This document shows, one piece after another, positions 1 to 11,029 of a stretch of 64,000 bases of DNA. Below the pieces are notes generated by a model. The model saw nothing but the letters and a program-made list of their open reading frames with translations, searched no databases and was not told the origin of the DNA. Position numbers and translations under genes: made by a program. The DNA comes from Dirofilaria immitis (Eukaryota; Nematoda; Chromadorea; Rhabditida; Onchocercidae): NCBI GenBank assembly GCA_024305405.1, contig JAKNDB010000108.1:1-64000 (forward strand), in the 5' to 3' direction. The first letter of the stretch is position 1. The number at the start of each line of letters is the position of its first letter.

Positions 1-3000
1 GCCTAAGCCTAAGCCTGCTTCCGCCTAAGCCTGCCTAAGCCTAAGCCTGCTTCCAAGCCTGCTTCCGCTCCTGCCTCCAAGCCTAGCCCAAGCCCTGCTT
101 CCAAGCCTAAGCCTAGCCTGCCTGCTCCGCTTCCGCTCTCCGCCTAGCCTCCGGCCTGCCTCCAGCCCAAGCCCGCTTCCAAGCCTGCCTCCGCTTCCAA
201 GCCTGCTTCCGCGCCTAAGCCCAAGCCCAGCTTCCAGCCTAAGCCTGCTTCTGCTTCCAGCCTAAGCCCAAGCCTAAGCCCAAGCCTGCCTGCCTAAGCC
301 TAAGCCCAAGCCTGCCTGCCTAGCCTAAGCCTGCTTCCGCTTCCAAGCCTAAGCCTGCTTCCGCCTGCTTCCAGCCTCCAGCCTAAGCCTGCTTCCAGCC
401 TGCCTGCCTGCTCCGCTTCCAGCCTAAGCCTGCCTGCTCCAGCCTAAGCCCAAGCCTGGGCCTCCGCCTAAGCTCCAGCCTCCAGCCTGCCTGCCTAAGC
501 CTGCCCGCTTCCAGCTTCCGCCTGCCTCCAGCCTGCCTAAGCCTGCTTCCGCTTCCAAGCCCGCTTCCGCCTGCCCAAGCCTAAGCTCCAAGCCCGCCTC
601 CGCTCCAAGCCTGCCTGCTCCGCTGCTCCAGCCTGCCTCAGCCCGCCTCCGCTTCCAAGCCTGCCCGCCTCCGCTCCGCCTCCGCCTGCCTAAGCCCGCC
701 CAGCCGCTTCCGCTTCCGCCTGCCCGCTTCCAAGCCCAGCCCAAGCCTCCAAGCCTCCGCCTGCCTGCTTCCAGCCCAAGCCTCCAGCTTCCAAGCCTGC
801 TTCCAGCCTGCCTGCTTCCAAGCCTAAGCCGCTTCCAGCCCAGCTCCGCTTCCAAGCCTCCGCTTCCAAGCCTGCCTGCCTAAGCCTCCGCTTCCGCTTC
901 CGCCTCCAAGCCTAAGCCTGCCCAGCTCCGCTTCAGCCTAAGCCTAAGCCTAAGCCTCGCTCTCCAAGCCTAAGCCTGCTTCCAAGCCTAAGCCCAAGCT
1001 CCGCTTCCAAGCCTAAGCCTCCGCTTCCAAGCTTCCGCTTCCAAGCCTGCCTCCGCCCGCTTCCGCCTGCCTGCCCAAGCCCAGCCTGCCTAGCCTGCTT
1101 CCAAGCCTGCTTCCGCTTCCAAGCCTGCCTCCGCCTGCCTAAGCCTGCCTGCTTCCGCTTCCAGCTCCGCTGCCTGCTTCCGCTTCCGCCTCCGCTTCCA
1201 AGCCTGCTCCAGCCTGCTCCAAGCCTGCCTGCTCCAAGCCCAGCCTGCCCGCCTCCGCTTCCAAGCCTCGCCCAGCCTGCTTCCAAGCCCGCCTGCTCCG
1301 CTCCGCTTCCAGCCCAAGCCTGCCTCCAGCCTGCCTGCTTCCGCTTCCTGCTTCCGCCTGCCTAAGCCTGCCAGCTCCAAGCCTGCTTGCCCGCCTGCCC
1401 GCCTGCCTAAGCCCAAGCCCGCTCCAAGCCTCCGCTTCCGCTTCCAGCTCCAGCCTGCCCAAGCTCTGCCTGCTCCGCCTGCCTAAGCCTGCTTCCAAGC
1501 CTGCTCCCGCTCCAGCCTGCCCAGCTTCCAGCCTGCCTGCCCGCCTCCGCTTCCAGCCCAAGCCTGCTCCGCCTGCTCCGCTTCCGCCTCCGCCTCCGCT
1601 TCCAAGCCCGCCTGCTCCAGCCCGCCTGCCTAAGCCTAGCCTGCTTCCGCTTCCGCCTGCTTCCGCCTAGCCTGCCTCAGCCTAAGCCTGCTTCCGCTCC
1701 GCTCCGCTCCGCTGCCTGCCTCCAGCCTGCCTGCCCGCTTCCGCCTACGCCCGCCTGCCTGCCTCCAGCCTCCGCTTCCGCTTCCGCCTGCCCGCCTCCG
1801 CCTGCTCCAAGCCTGCCGCCTCAGCCCAAGCCTGCCTAAGCCCGCTCCGCCCAAGCCCGCCTGCCTGCCTCCGCTTCCAAGCCTGCCTCCAAGCCTGCCC
1901 GCTTCCAGCTCCAAGCCTGCTTCCGCTTCCGCTTCCAAGCTCTAGCCTAAGCCTGCCCGCTTCCAGCCCGCCTCCGCTTCCAGCCTAAGCCCAGCCTGCC
2001 TGCCTAAGCCTAGCCTGCTTCCAAGCCTGCTTCCAGCCCAGCCTAAGCCTGCTCCGCCTAAGCCTGCTTCCCGCTTCCAGCCCGCCTGCTCCGCTTCCAA
2101 GCCTAAGCCCGCCTAAGCCTCAAGCCCGCTTCCAGCCTGCCCAAGCTCCAAGCCCGCTCCGCCTAGCCTGCCTCCGCCCAGCCCGCCTGCTCCAGCCCGC
2201 CTCCGCCTGCCCAAGCCTGCTTCCGCCTCTGCCCGCTTCCAAGCCTGCTCCGCCTCCGCCCGAGCCTGCCTCCGCTCCGCTTCCGCTTCCGCTCCCGCTT
2301 CCGCTCCAGCCTGCTGCCCAAGCCCGCTTCCGCCTGCCTGCCTGCCTGCCCGCTTCCGCCTCCAGCCCATCCGCCTGCCTGCTGCCCAGCCCGCTTCCAA
2401 GCCTGCTCCAAGCCTAAGCCCAGCCTGCTCCGCTTCCAGCCTCCGCTTCCGCCCAAGCCCGCCTGCCCAGCCTGCCAAGCCTGCCAGCCCAAGCCTGCTT
2501 CCGCTTCCAGCCCATGCCTGCCCGCTTCCGCTTCCGCTTCCAGGCCTAAGCCCAGCCTGCCTGCCTCCAAGCCTGCCTGCTTCCAGCCTGCCTCCTGCTT
2601 CCGCCTGCCTAAGCCCGCTTCCAAGCTCTGCCCAAGCCTGCCTGCTTCCGCCTGCCTGCTTCCGCTCTGCCCAAGCCTGCTTCCAAGCCTGCCTGCCTAA
2701 GCCTGCCTCCGCCTGCCTGCTCCGCTTCCGCCCAAGCCTGCCCTGCTTCCAGCCTAAGCCTGCCCAAGCCTGCTTCCGCCTCCGCCCGCTCCGCCTAGCT
2801 CCGCTTCCGCCCGCTTCCAGCCTCCGCCTGCTTCCAAGCCCGCCCAAGCCCGCTCCGCCCGCCTCCGGCTCCGCCCGCTCCAAGCCTGCTTCCGCTCCGC
2901 TCCGCCTGCCCAGCCTCAGCTTCCAAGCCCGCCTCCGCCTGCTTCCGCTCCAAGCCTGCTCCGCTTCCGCTTCCGCCTCCGCTTCCAGCCTGCCTCCAAG

Positions 3001-3530
3001 CTCCGCTCCGCCTCCAGCCTCCGCCTGCCTGCTTCCAGCCTGCCTAGCCTGCTTCCGCCTCCGCTTCCAAGCCCAAGCCCGGCCTGCCGGCCTGCCTGCT
3101 TCCAAGCCTGCAAGCCTGCTCCGCTTCTCCAAGCCTGCTTCCAAGCCCAAGCCTGCCCGCTTCCGCCCGCTTCCAAGCCTGCCTGCCTCCGCTCCAAGCC
3201 CGGCTTCCGCTCCAAGCCTGCCTGCTTCCAAGCCTCAAGCCTCAAGCCTGCCTAAGCCTAAGCCTAAGCCTGCCTGCCTAAGCCTGCTTCCAAGCCTGCC
3301 CAAGCCCGCCTCCAGCTTCCGCCCGCTGCCTGCCTGCTTCCAAGCCTGCTTCGCTCCAAGCCTAAGCCTCCGCCTAAGCCTGCTTCCGCTCTGCCTGGGC
3401 CTCCGCCTGCCCGCTTCCGCCTGCCCGCTCCGCCTCCCAGCCCTCCGCTCCAAGCCTGCTTCTGCTTCCACCTGCCTGCCGGCTCCGCTTCCCTTGCCTG
3501 CCCGCCTAAGCTGCCAAGCCTACCTCTACA
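1..3530. repeat. Terminal telomere-like array, degenerate GCCTAA hexamers
   Basis: The tract is built almost wholly from six-base words: GCCTAA (complement of the nematode telomere unit TTAGGC) mixed with GCCTGC, GCTTCC, GCCTCC and GCCCAA-like variants. The C-rich strand reads 5' to 3' from the left edge, as expected at a left chromosome end. Long minus-strand open frames of Ala, Gly, Leu, Glu and Arg here only reflect the hexamer composition and are not genes. The variants may be real, or they may be base-calling corruption of a pure GCCTAA array; see findings. Confidence 0.9.
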
Positions 3531-3539
3531 AGCCTAGCC

Positions 3540-5110
3540 GATTCCACAGTCCCTTCAACCTTGTCTTTACACTAAATGCCATACTAAGCTCCAGGCTATG
3601 CTTAATGGGCTGCATAATGCTTGCTATTTCATGATGAAGTTGAGATCGAAGATTTTGAGTATGATGAGTCTAAGCCTAAGCCTAAGCCTAAGCCTCCAAG
3701 CCTAAGCTCTATGCCTAAGCCTAAGCCTAAGCCTAAGCCTAAGCCTGCCCAAGCCTAAGCCTAAGTACTTGCGATCAATTCGACTTTTTATTCAGTAGAG
3801 CAATAGCCATTATAAAAAGTGTGATTCTTACAGTCTTTTTAATTCTTGTCTTTAAAATAAATGATATTAATTTCAGGTATTTAATGGGTGAATAATGTTG
3901 GTATTTCATGATGAAGTTGAGATCGAAGATTTTGAGTATGATGAGTCTAAGCCTAAGCCTAAGCCTAAGCCTAAGCCTAAGCCTATGCCTATGCCTAAGC
4001 CTAAGCCTAAGCCTAAGCCTAAGCCCAAGCCTAAGCCTAAGTACTTGCGATCAATTCGACTTTTTTATTCAGTAGAGCAATAGCCATTATAAAAAGTGTG
4101 ATTCTTACAGTCTTTTTAATTCTTGTCTTTAAAATAAATGATATTAATTTCAGGTATTTAATGGGTGAATAATGTTGGTATTTCATGATGAAGTTGAGAT
4201 CGAAGATTTTGAGTATGATGAGTCTAAGCCTAAGCCTAAGCCTAAGCCTAAGCCTAAGCCTAAGCCTATGCCTAAGCCTAAGCCTAAGCCTAAGCCTAAG
4301 CCTCAAGCCCAAGCCTAAGCCTAAGTACTTGCGATCAATTCGACTTTTTTATTCAGTAGAGCAATAGCCATTATAAAAAGTGTGATTCTTACAGTCTTTT
4401 TAATTCTTGTCTTTAAAATAAATGATATTAATTTCAGGTATTTAATGGGTGAATAATGTTGGTATTTCATGATGAAGTTGAGATCGAAGATTTTGAGTAT
4501 GATGAGTCTAAGCCTATGCCTATGCCTAAGCCTAAGCCTAAGCCTAAGCCTAAGCCTAAGCCTATGCCTAAGCCTAAGCCTAAGCCTAAGCCTAAGCCTA
4601 AGCCTAAGCCTAAGCCTAAGTACTTGCGATCAATTCGACTTTTTTATTCAGTAGAGCAATAGCCATTATAAAAAGTGTGATTCTTACAGTCTTTTTAATT
4701 CTTGTCTTTAAAATAAATGATATTAATTTCAGGTATTTAATGGGTGAATAATGTTGGTATTTCATGATGAAGTTGAGATCGAAGATTTTGAGTATGATGA
4801 GTCCAAGCCTAAGCCTAAGCCTAAGCCTAAGCCTAAGCCTAAGCCTGTGCCTAAGCCTAAGCCTAAGCTTAAGCCTAAGCCTAAGCCCAAGCCTAAGCCT
4901 AAGTACTTGCGATCAATTCGACTTTTTTATTCAGTAGAGCAATAGCCATTATAAAAAGTGTGATTCTTACAGTCTTTTAATTCTTGTCTTTAAAATAAAT
5001 GATATTAATTTCAGGTATTTAATGGGTGAATAATGTTGGTATTTCATGATGAAGTTGAGATCGAAGATTTTGAGTATGATGAGTCCAAGCCTAAGCCTAA
5101 GCCTAAGCCT
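3540..5110. repeat. Tandem subtelomeric modules with interstitial GCCTAA runs
   Basis: About six head-to-tail modules. The same anchor (an ATG-containing block before GTATTTCATGATGAAG) recurs at 3895, 4172, 4456, 4751 and 5033, giving periods of 277, 284, 295 and 282 bp; a corrupted first copy begins near 3540. Each module has a block of about 190 bp that is nearly invariant between copies, plus a run of GCCTAA with a few GCCTAT or GCCCAA variants. Length differences come mainly from the number of hexamers. The last module breaks off inside its hexamer run at about 5110. Confidence 0.93.
3895..5030 (+). other. Repeated small (Lys-Pro)n open frames inside the modules
   Basis: Modules at 3895, 4456 and 4751 contain an open frame of 62-68 codons beginning MLVFHDEVEIEDFEYDES, continuing as Lys-Pro dipeptides from the GCCTAA run and ending KYLRSIRLFYSVEQ. 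Because the hexamer is a multiple of three, the run stays open whatever its length. A polypyrimidine-AG stretch (TTAATTTCAG) sits about 20 bp before each ATG. Translation is possible, but the frame is explained by the repeat and nothing else supports a protein. Confidence 0.25.
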
Positions 5111-5111
5111 A

Positions 5112-5596
5112 ACTCAAATACCAAGTTGTCCAACAGTCAACCCTCCTCACCTACCCACTTTTAGTGGCAACCCAAATCAATGGAGGTAATTTTGGAATAG
5201 TTTTGACGCCTATACACCAACCGACGATCCTTGATATCCAAAAATTAAGTTATCTTATCGCTTGTCTCAGAGAGGACGCCTTGCAAACCATAAAGGTTAC
5301 GACATCATTCAGGAGAACTAACCGTCATCATCAGAAATATCCTTGTCGAGACGTTCGGACAATTCTACACGATCAAAAGATCGCCGTACAACGAATTGCA
5401 CTCCATCAAAAGGAATGATCGAGAATGGAAGACAACAGTGTAAGCCACAGAATGGATACTCCAACAACTGAAAGCCATTGGTGAGGATCTAGAGCAATCC
5501 AGTATCGAAATAGCGGTAGAAAGCAAATTACCTGTTTGGATCCTGGACAAAGTTTATCAACAAAAAGATCAAGAACCATGGTCGGTAAATAAGCTC
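5112..5596 (+). pseudogene. BEL/Pao retrotransposon gag fragment (DUF1759-type region)
   Basis: Spread over frames broken by small indels, the plus strand encodes the conserved middle of BEL/Pao Gag: LPTFSGNPNQW, then FWNSFDA, DIQKLSYLIACLR, ALQTIKGYD and later LPVWILDKVY. This is the DUF1759-type region that precedes the Gag zinc knuckles. The fragment starts abruptly at the last GCCTAA repeat and ends directly at an LTR, so the N-terminal Gag, zinc knuckles and all of Pol are missing. It is almost exactly the part of Gag absent from the copies at 18.7 and 23.5 kb. Confidence 0.85.
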
Positions 5597-6081
5597 TGTC
5601 GAGAATTTTCTCGAAACTAATTTTTAATTATAAATATTTCTAAATCTTTGTTTTTCTATGAATCATTCATTGCTTATAAAATGTTAACCATTCTCATGGC
5701 GCCATTTCCGGCGGGTATGTCTAAATAATTTAATCCAACCATTTTATCCTCATGAAAATTTTTATCTTCAATTTTATCTACTTTCTTCAAGTGTAGATAT
5801 GTCCATCCTTGTAAATCCCCTCCTTACAAAATCTTTTCTATAAAGACCATGACTTTGTAGTCGGGGGACTTATTTTCCGCAGTTTACACAGTTTTCTACA
5901 GTTTTACCAAAGTCACCATTCCCATTTTCTTTAAAATAAATTATTATTCCTTTAAAATAAATTATTATTATTCTTCTTGTGCTACAACCTTACAAATCCC
6001 GAATTCGTCAACAAGGAATCCTTCTTCACCAAATACAACTTCCATCAAATTCTGTTCAGTCTGATCAAAAAGTTAACGACA
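5597..6081 (+). mobile_element. BEL/Pao LTR (485 bp)
   Basis: It begins TGTCGAGAATTTTCTCGAAA and ends ...GTTAACGACA, matching the LTR at 18151-18692 along its length, including the CCATTTCCGGCGG motif and the shared CTACAACCTTACAAATCCCG stretch. It lacks an internal segment of roughly 70 bp present in that other LTR. It follows a gag fragment without a visible polypurine tract, so it is best read as the 3' LTR of an internally deleted copy. Confidence 0.85.
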
Positions 6082-6318
6082 ACTAATTCTATTTTACGTT
6101 TCGGAAAAAAAAGAGTTTTGAATGATTCGTTGCATTGAACTCATAGAGATAGATAGCAAACCTATGATTCTCGATGAAACTAAGACTAAATGACTAATTC
6201 TATCTTACGTTTCAAAAAACGAGTTTTGAATGATTCGTTGCATTGAAATCATAGTGATAGATAATCATGACTTTCATTTGCATAAATTTAAATAAACCTA
6301 TGATTTTCGATGAAACAT
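6082..6318. repeat. Diverged tandem duplication of about 105 bp next to the LTR
   Basis: Two copies share the order TAATTCTAT(C/T)TTACGTTTC, GAGTTTTGAATGATTCGTTG, CATTGAA(C/A)TCATAG and CCTATGATT(C/T)TCGATGAAAC. The second copy carries an extra block of about 30 bp. Confidence 0.75.
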
Positions 6319-7328
6319 GAAATGTTGTCGAAACATGTATAGAATTAAAGATTATCAAGCTTTTTAAACTCGCTTTTTTTCTATGAATTACTTTTTATCG
6401 CCTTTTTAGAATGAAATAAAACTGCATGATTATGCAAAAGATTACGAGCACCGTAATACATTTCATCATGAATGATCGCATATTCACAGAAATGTTTAAA
6501 ATCAGTCTCCAAATAACATTTCAAATCAGTGCAGCGTTTATTATTCATTACGACTCATTCTCCCGTGATTTTTATATTTTATGAAAACTTTGTCTAAGAT
6601 ATCTTTCAGAAATACACTGCAGAATCCTTATTTCAGCCATTACTATTTATCGAATAAATTGCTTGCGAACCAGTATGCTACTATTTTATTACTTTCTAGT
6701 AGCTACATTGTCATTCTGCATCACAGAAGAAACAGTAAGTGAACGAATTATTGCTTTCATTACAAAAATGAAATATTCACAAATTTTCTTCTTTGGCTCT
6801 TATTCCTATCAATTTTTTGCATCACTTTCGAAATAGTCAATATTTTGCGTTTGAATTCTCAGTAAAATAACATGAACTTGTACAGAAGATTTTTTAATAT
6901 CTGAATCATTTCGCAAATATCAGTTCGTCAAATTTTTTTTGTTTTTCCGCATCATTTCATCTCTATTCTGCTTTCAATCAGATCACAGAAATAGTTTATA
7001 GGTTCCAGAATCACACCAGAGTCAAACTTTTAATCTGCCAATATCATATTTTAATTTTTAATCAATCACAATGAAACAGTAAAATTGATATTTGTTTCAA
7101 AATATTGTTCTAATTCTTCGAAACTTTTAAGAAATAACCAATATCGAATACTTCAAAGATTCCACAGCATATGCACTGGTATCAATGGAATCTCTTTGCA
7201 CTGTTGAGACTGCTCAACAATTTAAAAAAAAGATCAGGAAATCACTTAAGTTATAAATGAATCATTTCAATTAGTTTCAGATGTTAACTGGAAGTAATTC
7301 ATCAATAGAAATAGGGCTAACTGATCAA
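6319..7328. other. AT-rich intergenic stretch
   Basis: No coding region, RNA gene or ordered repeat is visible to me in this interval. Confidence 0.6.
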
Positions 7329-7360
7329 ATGGATTCAAGGAAATGTAATCGTACATATAA

Positions 7361-8041
7361 AAACAGAAACTGTTCAAATGCCGTGTATGCGATAAGGATT
7401 TCAGTCAAAATTGCAATCTGAAGGTGCATAATCGAATACATACGGGCGAGAAACCGTTCAAGTGCCGTGTATGCGATAAAAGATTCACCCGCAATAGCCA
7501 ACTGAATGAGCATAATTTAAAGCATGCAAACGAGAAACCGTTCAAATGCCATTTATGCCATAAGGGATTCACTCGCAAGAACAAGCTGAATGAGCATAAT
7601 CTAATACATACAGGCGAGAAACCGTTCAAGTGTCATGAATGCGATAAAAGATTCAGTCGCGGCTATACGCTGAAGAGGCATCACCAAGTACATAGCGACG
7701 AAAACCGTTCAAATGCCGTGTATGCGATAAAGATTCTCTCGCAACAGTTACTTGAATGAGCATATTCTAATACATATAGGCGAAAAACCCTTCAAGTGCC
7801 GTGTATGCAATAAGGAATTCGTTCGTCGTGGATATCGGGATAAGCATGAATTGAATACGCATAAATCGTGCAAGTTTAATGCTTATAGCGCAGAATACAG
7901 TGGAAATTGTAATTTGCTGGGCAATAACAAGAAGCATGAAGATTCAGCTGAAATACCTCATTGCAAAGCTATTACACCTACAGACGACATTATCAAGACA
8001 TTTATATTAACAGGGAAAATAATTTCGGATGCAGGATTGTG
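7361..8041 (+). CDS. C2H2 zinc-finger protein (six fingers), frame broken in finger 5
   Basis: Six consecutive C2H2 fingers (C-x2-C-x12-H-x3/4-H), the first four from about 7379 in one frame and joined by linkers of the TG/NEKPFKC type. Each finger ends in a HNLIH- or HHQVH-like histidine pair. Finger 5 (7705-7775) lost one base in the GAGAAACC linker and another in the AAAAGATTC codon pair; after these the frame resumes in finger 6 ([17 protein letters not shown]) and runs 60 residues to TGA at 8039-8041. The left boundary follows an in-frame TAA and could be an exon start at AAACAG. Tandem fingers with TGEKP linkers normally bind DNA in the nucleus. The two single-base losses may be assembly errors or real decay; no upstream exon or promoter could be assigned. 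Confidence 0.75.
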
Positions 8042-11029
8042 AGCATTGTTTTACTTTCTATGTTATCTCTATTATTACTTAATTGAATGCTGAAAATAGT
8101 TAATGAAAATTGATTCATTTTTATATTCAAAAAAATTGATTTAAAGTATTTACTTTATTACTTAAATTTTCATGCGCAATCCATAATATTCTATTTTTTT
8201 ATAACATTTATTTACAAGATTATAGTTCCTCCTCTAATTCGAAAACATTGCTGAGATATCTACAAGTTTTGTTTCACTCCATTTTTTGTTATTATAAAAC
8301 TTAAAGTTGTCGAACATAACTTTACCGCTGTTGAGCTGATATATGCTAATTGAATGTGTGATACACGAATCGTGATGCTAGAAAGCCAAGATAAAGAAGA
8401 ATAGAGTTCCATCCAACACCACAAACGTAGTTGCTATAAATAAATAGTTTAATGAATGCCTCTGAGAATATAAAGCAATATGTACATTAAGGGATTAGTA
8501 TTAACTGAATTTCTTTGTTTCAAACAAAATTCATCAAAAACAGAATTTTGGGCCTTTGCATTTGAAATAATTATCTATTTAAAGTGGAAACGGTACGTGA
8601 ATACATTTACCAGAGCAATATTATAGCATATTGCAGTTAATTTTGACATCGATTTTAGCTTTTTTCTTTCTATATTGTTTCGTTCTATATATTTGATTAC
8701 GAATTCATAAAGTTTTGTTATGATTTATTTTTTGACCATTGTTATTTTCTTTTTATCATTTCATTGTCACAATTACTGATGTGTACATTCAGGAATTAAT
8801 ATTGTTTGAATTTCTTGGTATTTAATGCAACTATCAGAAATAATCTCCATTTCGATTTCAAATTACAAATTCACAAAACTCCATTTCGATTCCAAATTAC
8901 AAATTCAATAAAACTTACGATCAAATCCATTATTCCTATTATACAATTTATCATCATTCTCAACTTGAATCAGATGAATAAATTTCTCCTTATTGATTTC
9001 TCCTTTTGGCTAAAAGTAGAATTTTCTGTTTTGTCCTAAAAATGTTAAAATTCCAAGTAGCACAATATGCAGAAAAAGTTTGTTTTTAGTATAAACAGAG
9101 AGCAAATTATAAGTTTTCGATGAATCACAATTGCGTTGAAATTTCAAGTATACAATTCATTTTCTGATGATTTCATGATACGCTGAAAAATAAGGGAGTA
9201 TCGCATTTCTATCTGTACATTTTTTTAACACATATTATACTGATTAAATTTATACCGAACTATTCAGTTACTTCTAGAATTTCTAGCTTCTTTATGAGGA
9301 TAGGAGCAGCAACAGAAAAAGTATTGCATTTATTGTTAATTTCCTGCTTTTATCACTGCTTAATCTCACAGCGATGTCTCAGTTGCTTTAAATAAAATTT
9401 TATATTCAAAAAGAGTTTGTATTGTACATGAAGACCAAACACAGAAAGCAAAACTAAAAATTACGTACCAGTAAATTATATGTGAACTAGAAATCTTGAG
9501 ATGATCATTTCTATTAGTGTTTATGAAAAGAAGATATTGATAACATCGAACAAATATTTAACATTCGACTCATAATGTATTATAGATTAGCTGATGAACC
9601 AATAACTTTTATTTCTTCTATTGCTATTACGCCGTTAGCATAACTATAACTTTGACAGCTGATTTTATTATGACTTATCAGACAGGCTTTTCAATATCTC
9701 CGAAATCTGTGGACTTATTGAAATTGGGACATTTTCTCAATCCAATAATAATGCGTCATTCATCATCTCGAGCAACATACTATTGCCAAAATAATAATTT
9801 TTATCAAGAAATTCATTCTCCTGCTAAAAATTACATCGAACCGCGGAAGACTACTTTCTGAGCGAGCATCATCGATAGCATCGAATCCTTTTCACACAAT
9901 ACCAATTCATTGTTGGTTGAACGATGATATCAAGCAAAAATTAAGTGATGATGATCACTGTAAATTACATTTTAAAATAAGTCATATCATTTCCGATAAC
10001 AAGTCACAATCTATAAGAGCGAGAATGTTATATTATAATTATATCAAAGATTCAAATATTTTTAAAAACGAGAATTTCATTCAGTTCAGTAAGCGAACTG
10101 AGCAAAGATTCGAGAACGTAACACTGAAATGAAAAGATTCTGGTTTCAGACTCTAAAAGATGCAGAAGGCATAAATTTTATTATCAGAAGATAAATATTG
10201 CCGATTCAAGCAGCAGTAATGGATGCAAATTTTTCTGCAAAAATTTCACGAATTTGCAATTTTCATCAGGAGAGTGGCCAAAAATGTTGCTGCATGCCGC
10301 TTGTTGTGCAATTGCTTGCATTCAACAGGGTATTCTGTGGGATAGCAAACAGGCTTCTAAAGAGGCCACTTTATCTCCAGTAAATATGCGTGATTCTGAA
10401 GTATTCCTCCGTCTAATTTAAAAAAAAAATATTCCTCCGTCTAATTTTTATTAATATAATTTCATTAATAACTATTATTGCCAATATATACTTCTTCAAC
10501 TAATAACTTGAAAACTTCACCAAAAATATTATTTAATTTTATGTGACATATGATCCTTAAATATGGGACTTGATTCACATAAACCCCGGCAAATTCTTTT
10601 TCTCCTCCCAAATCATTAGTTTTTCCAAAGTTTCTCATCAAAAAGTTAGTGACTACAAACAGATAATTTCTTGACATCAGTGAATACAGTAGTCATAAGA
10701 GAAACATTTGAAGTCAAGTAGCTCTCTTTCTACAGAAGTTGAAACAAATATCATTTCTTCATCAGAAATTTTCCCGGTCGGTCTTCATTGATCTCCTTAA
10801 TTGCATATTCAATCTCTTTTTCCCTTTTTTCTTATCATCCGGTGAAATATCATTCAAACTTTCTCTTTTTTTTTTTTTTTTAACTTCGATGTCTTTCTGT
10901 TTTTGTCTCCGTCTTTTTGTCGTTTTCTCTTCTCTCGTTTTGTGTCAAAACCATTTATATGCGAAGAGAAATAACGCGCAGTAATCATTTGAGGGCTAAC
11001 TGACTTTCTAGCTTTTATAATTGATAAAA
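8042..11029. other. AT-rich intergenic stretch with no recognisable gene
   Basis: Short open frames of 60-80 codons occur on both strands (for example 9917-10132 plus, 10465-10677 minus), but none shows a recognisable domain or flanking splice signals I would trust. An 18-bp direct duplication (TATTCCTCCGTCTAATTT) separated by an A-run lies at 10403-10447. Confidence 0.55.

Noticed and set aside
424..3471. Many minus-strand frames of 60-370 codons rich in Ala, Gly, Leu, Glu and Arg
   Set aside because: They are the translation of a hexamer array without stops in that frame; no codon pattern, start context or domain supports a gene.
4185..4367. Ser-Leu and Lys-Pro repeat frames in the subtelomeric modules
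   Set aside because: Alternate-frame readings of GCCTAA runs; retained only as a low-confidence note for the (KP)n frame.
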